A stretch of 64,000 nucleotides of DNA from NCBI RefSeq assembly GCF_001633105.1, contig NZ_LUKZ01000012.1:257638-321637 (forward strand). The letters run 5' to 3'. Position 1 is the stretch's first letter, and every line of letters starts with the position of its first letter. Below the pieces are notes generated by a model that saw only the letters and a list, made by a program, of their open reading frames with translations, was not told the origin of the DNA and ran no database searches. Positions 63,851-64,000 of this stretch are shown here, piece after piece. This stretch comes from Acidovorax sp. GW101-3H11. Lineage in GTDB: Bacteria; Pseudomonadota; Gammaproteobacteria; Burkholderiales; Burkholderiaceae_C. The translations under genes were made by a program, and so were the position numbers.

Positions 63851-64000
63851 GCCACGGCGCTGCGGGCATGCCAACACAACGCCCCCCTGCCCCAGCATGG
63901 ACATCTGCGCCGACGCTATGGAATCAGGAGTATGCTTATATGTCAGTTTTGTGACAAACCAGTGTGCGCGGTTCTTGCGTGTAGCGTGGGAGCCGACAGC
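63851..64000. other. non-coding window end with an operator-like repeat
   Basis: No ORF supported. TGTCA (63941-63945) and TGACA (63952-63956) form an inverted repeat with a six-base centre in an AT-rich stretch, perhaps the control region of a gene beyond the window. Confidence 0.35.

Overview
The window is high-GC chromosomal DNA of a betaproteobacterium. The rpsP-rimM-trmD-rplS order, ileS-lspA behind ribF, lolA beside ftsK, a livHMGF cluster and the many short GCTA...TAGC palindromes point to Comamonadaceae, most like Acidovorax or a close relative. This is inferred from gene content and recall, not from a database search. Most of the window is core chromosome; I see no prophage, CRISPR array or rRNA operon.

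Region by region. 0.1-3.3 kb: guaC, an alpha/beta hydrolase, a 3-hydroxyisobutyrate-dehydrogenase-type enzyme and tRNA-Lys(CTT) with a promoter and terminator. 3.7-18.1 kb: one unidirectional cellulose operon in the order bcsB-Z-C-E-F-Q-A-G, its genes joined by short stop/start overlaps; bcsE, bcsF and bcsG predict phosphoethanolamine-modified cellulose. 18.2-23.97 kb: a Bcr/CflA efflux pump, a diguanylate cyclase with two related sensor domains, an RhlE-type RNA helicase with a long leader, and oligoribonuclease. 24.0-26.6 kb: Ste24-type protease, pterin dehydratase and RsgA. 26.6-26.9 kb: a 273-bp MITE-like element with perfect 33-bp terminal inverted repeats. 26.9-31.0 kb: a CobD-like membrane protein, a CoA-type Nudix hydrolase and the ribosomal protein/tRNA modification operon. 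31.1-34.5 kb: a GNAT acetyltransferase, a TM2 protein, a DUF47-pit phosphate uptake pair behind a Pho-box-like triple repeat, and a DUF486 protein. 34.7-38.3 kb: livHMGF without a binding-protein gene. 38.6-43.8 kb: rarA, lolA, ftsK and a Crp/Fnr regulator. 44.0-45.7 kb: trxB and rpmB-rpmG. 45.7-53.0 kb: a MocR regulator, an acyl lipid desaturase, an RsmB-like rRNA methylase, an M48 protease and a DUF1653 protein. 53.2-58.3 kb: purN, yceH, a two-subunit acyl-CoA dehydrogenase and a lipoprotein hydrolase. 58.3-63.8 kb: a highly folded convergent spacer, an HNH nuclease, and ribF-ileS-lspA.

How they work together. The first third has a cyclic di-GMP theme. The diguanylate cyclase at 19.5-21.0 kb can make the signal, BcsA (PilZ) and BcsE (GIL-type RxGD) read it, BcsB-BcsC-BcsZ form the periplasmic and outer-membrane export path, BcsG decorates the polymer, and Orn clears pGpG, the breakdown product. 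The rest is mostly housekeeping. The non-coding features that most deserve a second look are the MITE-like element, eleven dispersed 17-20-bp palindromes, the Pho-box-like repeat, a leader terminator before livH, and the cloverleaf-like spacer at 58.3-58.5 kb.
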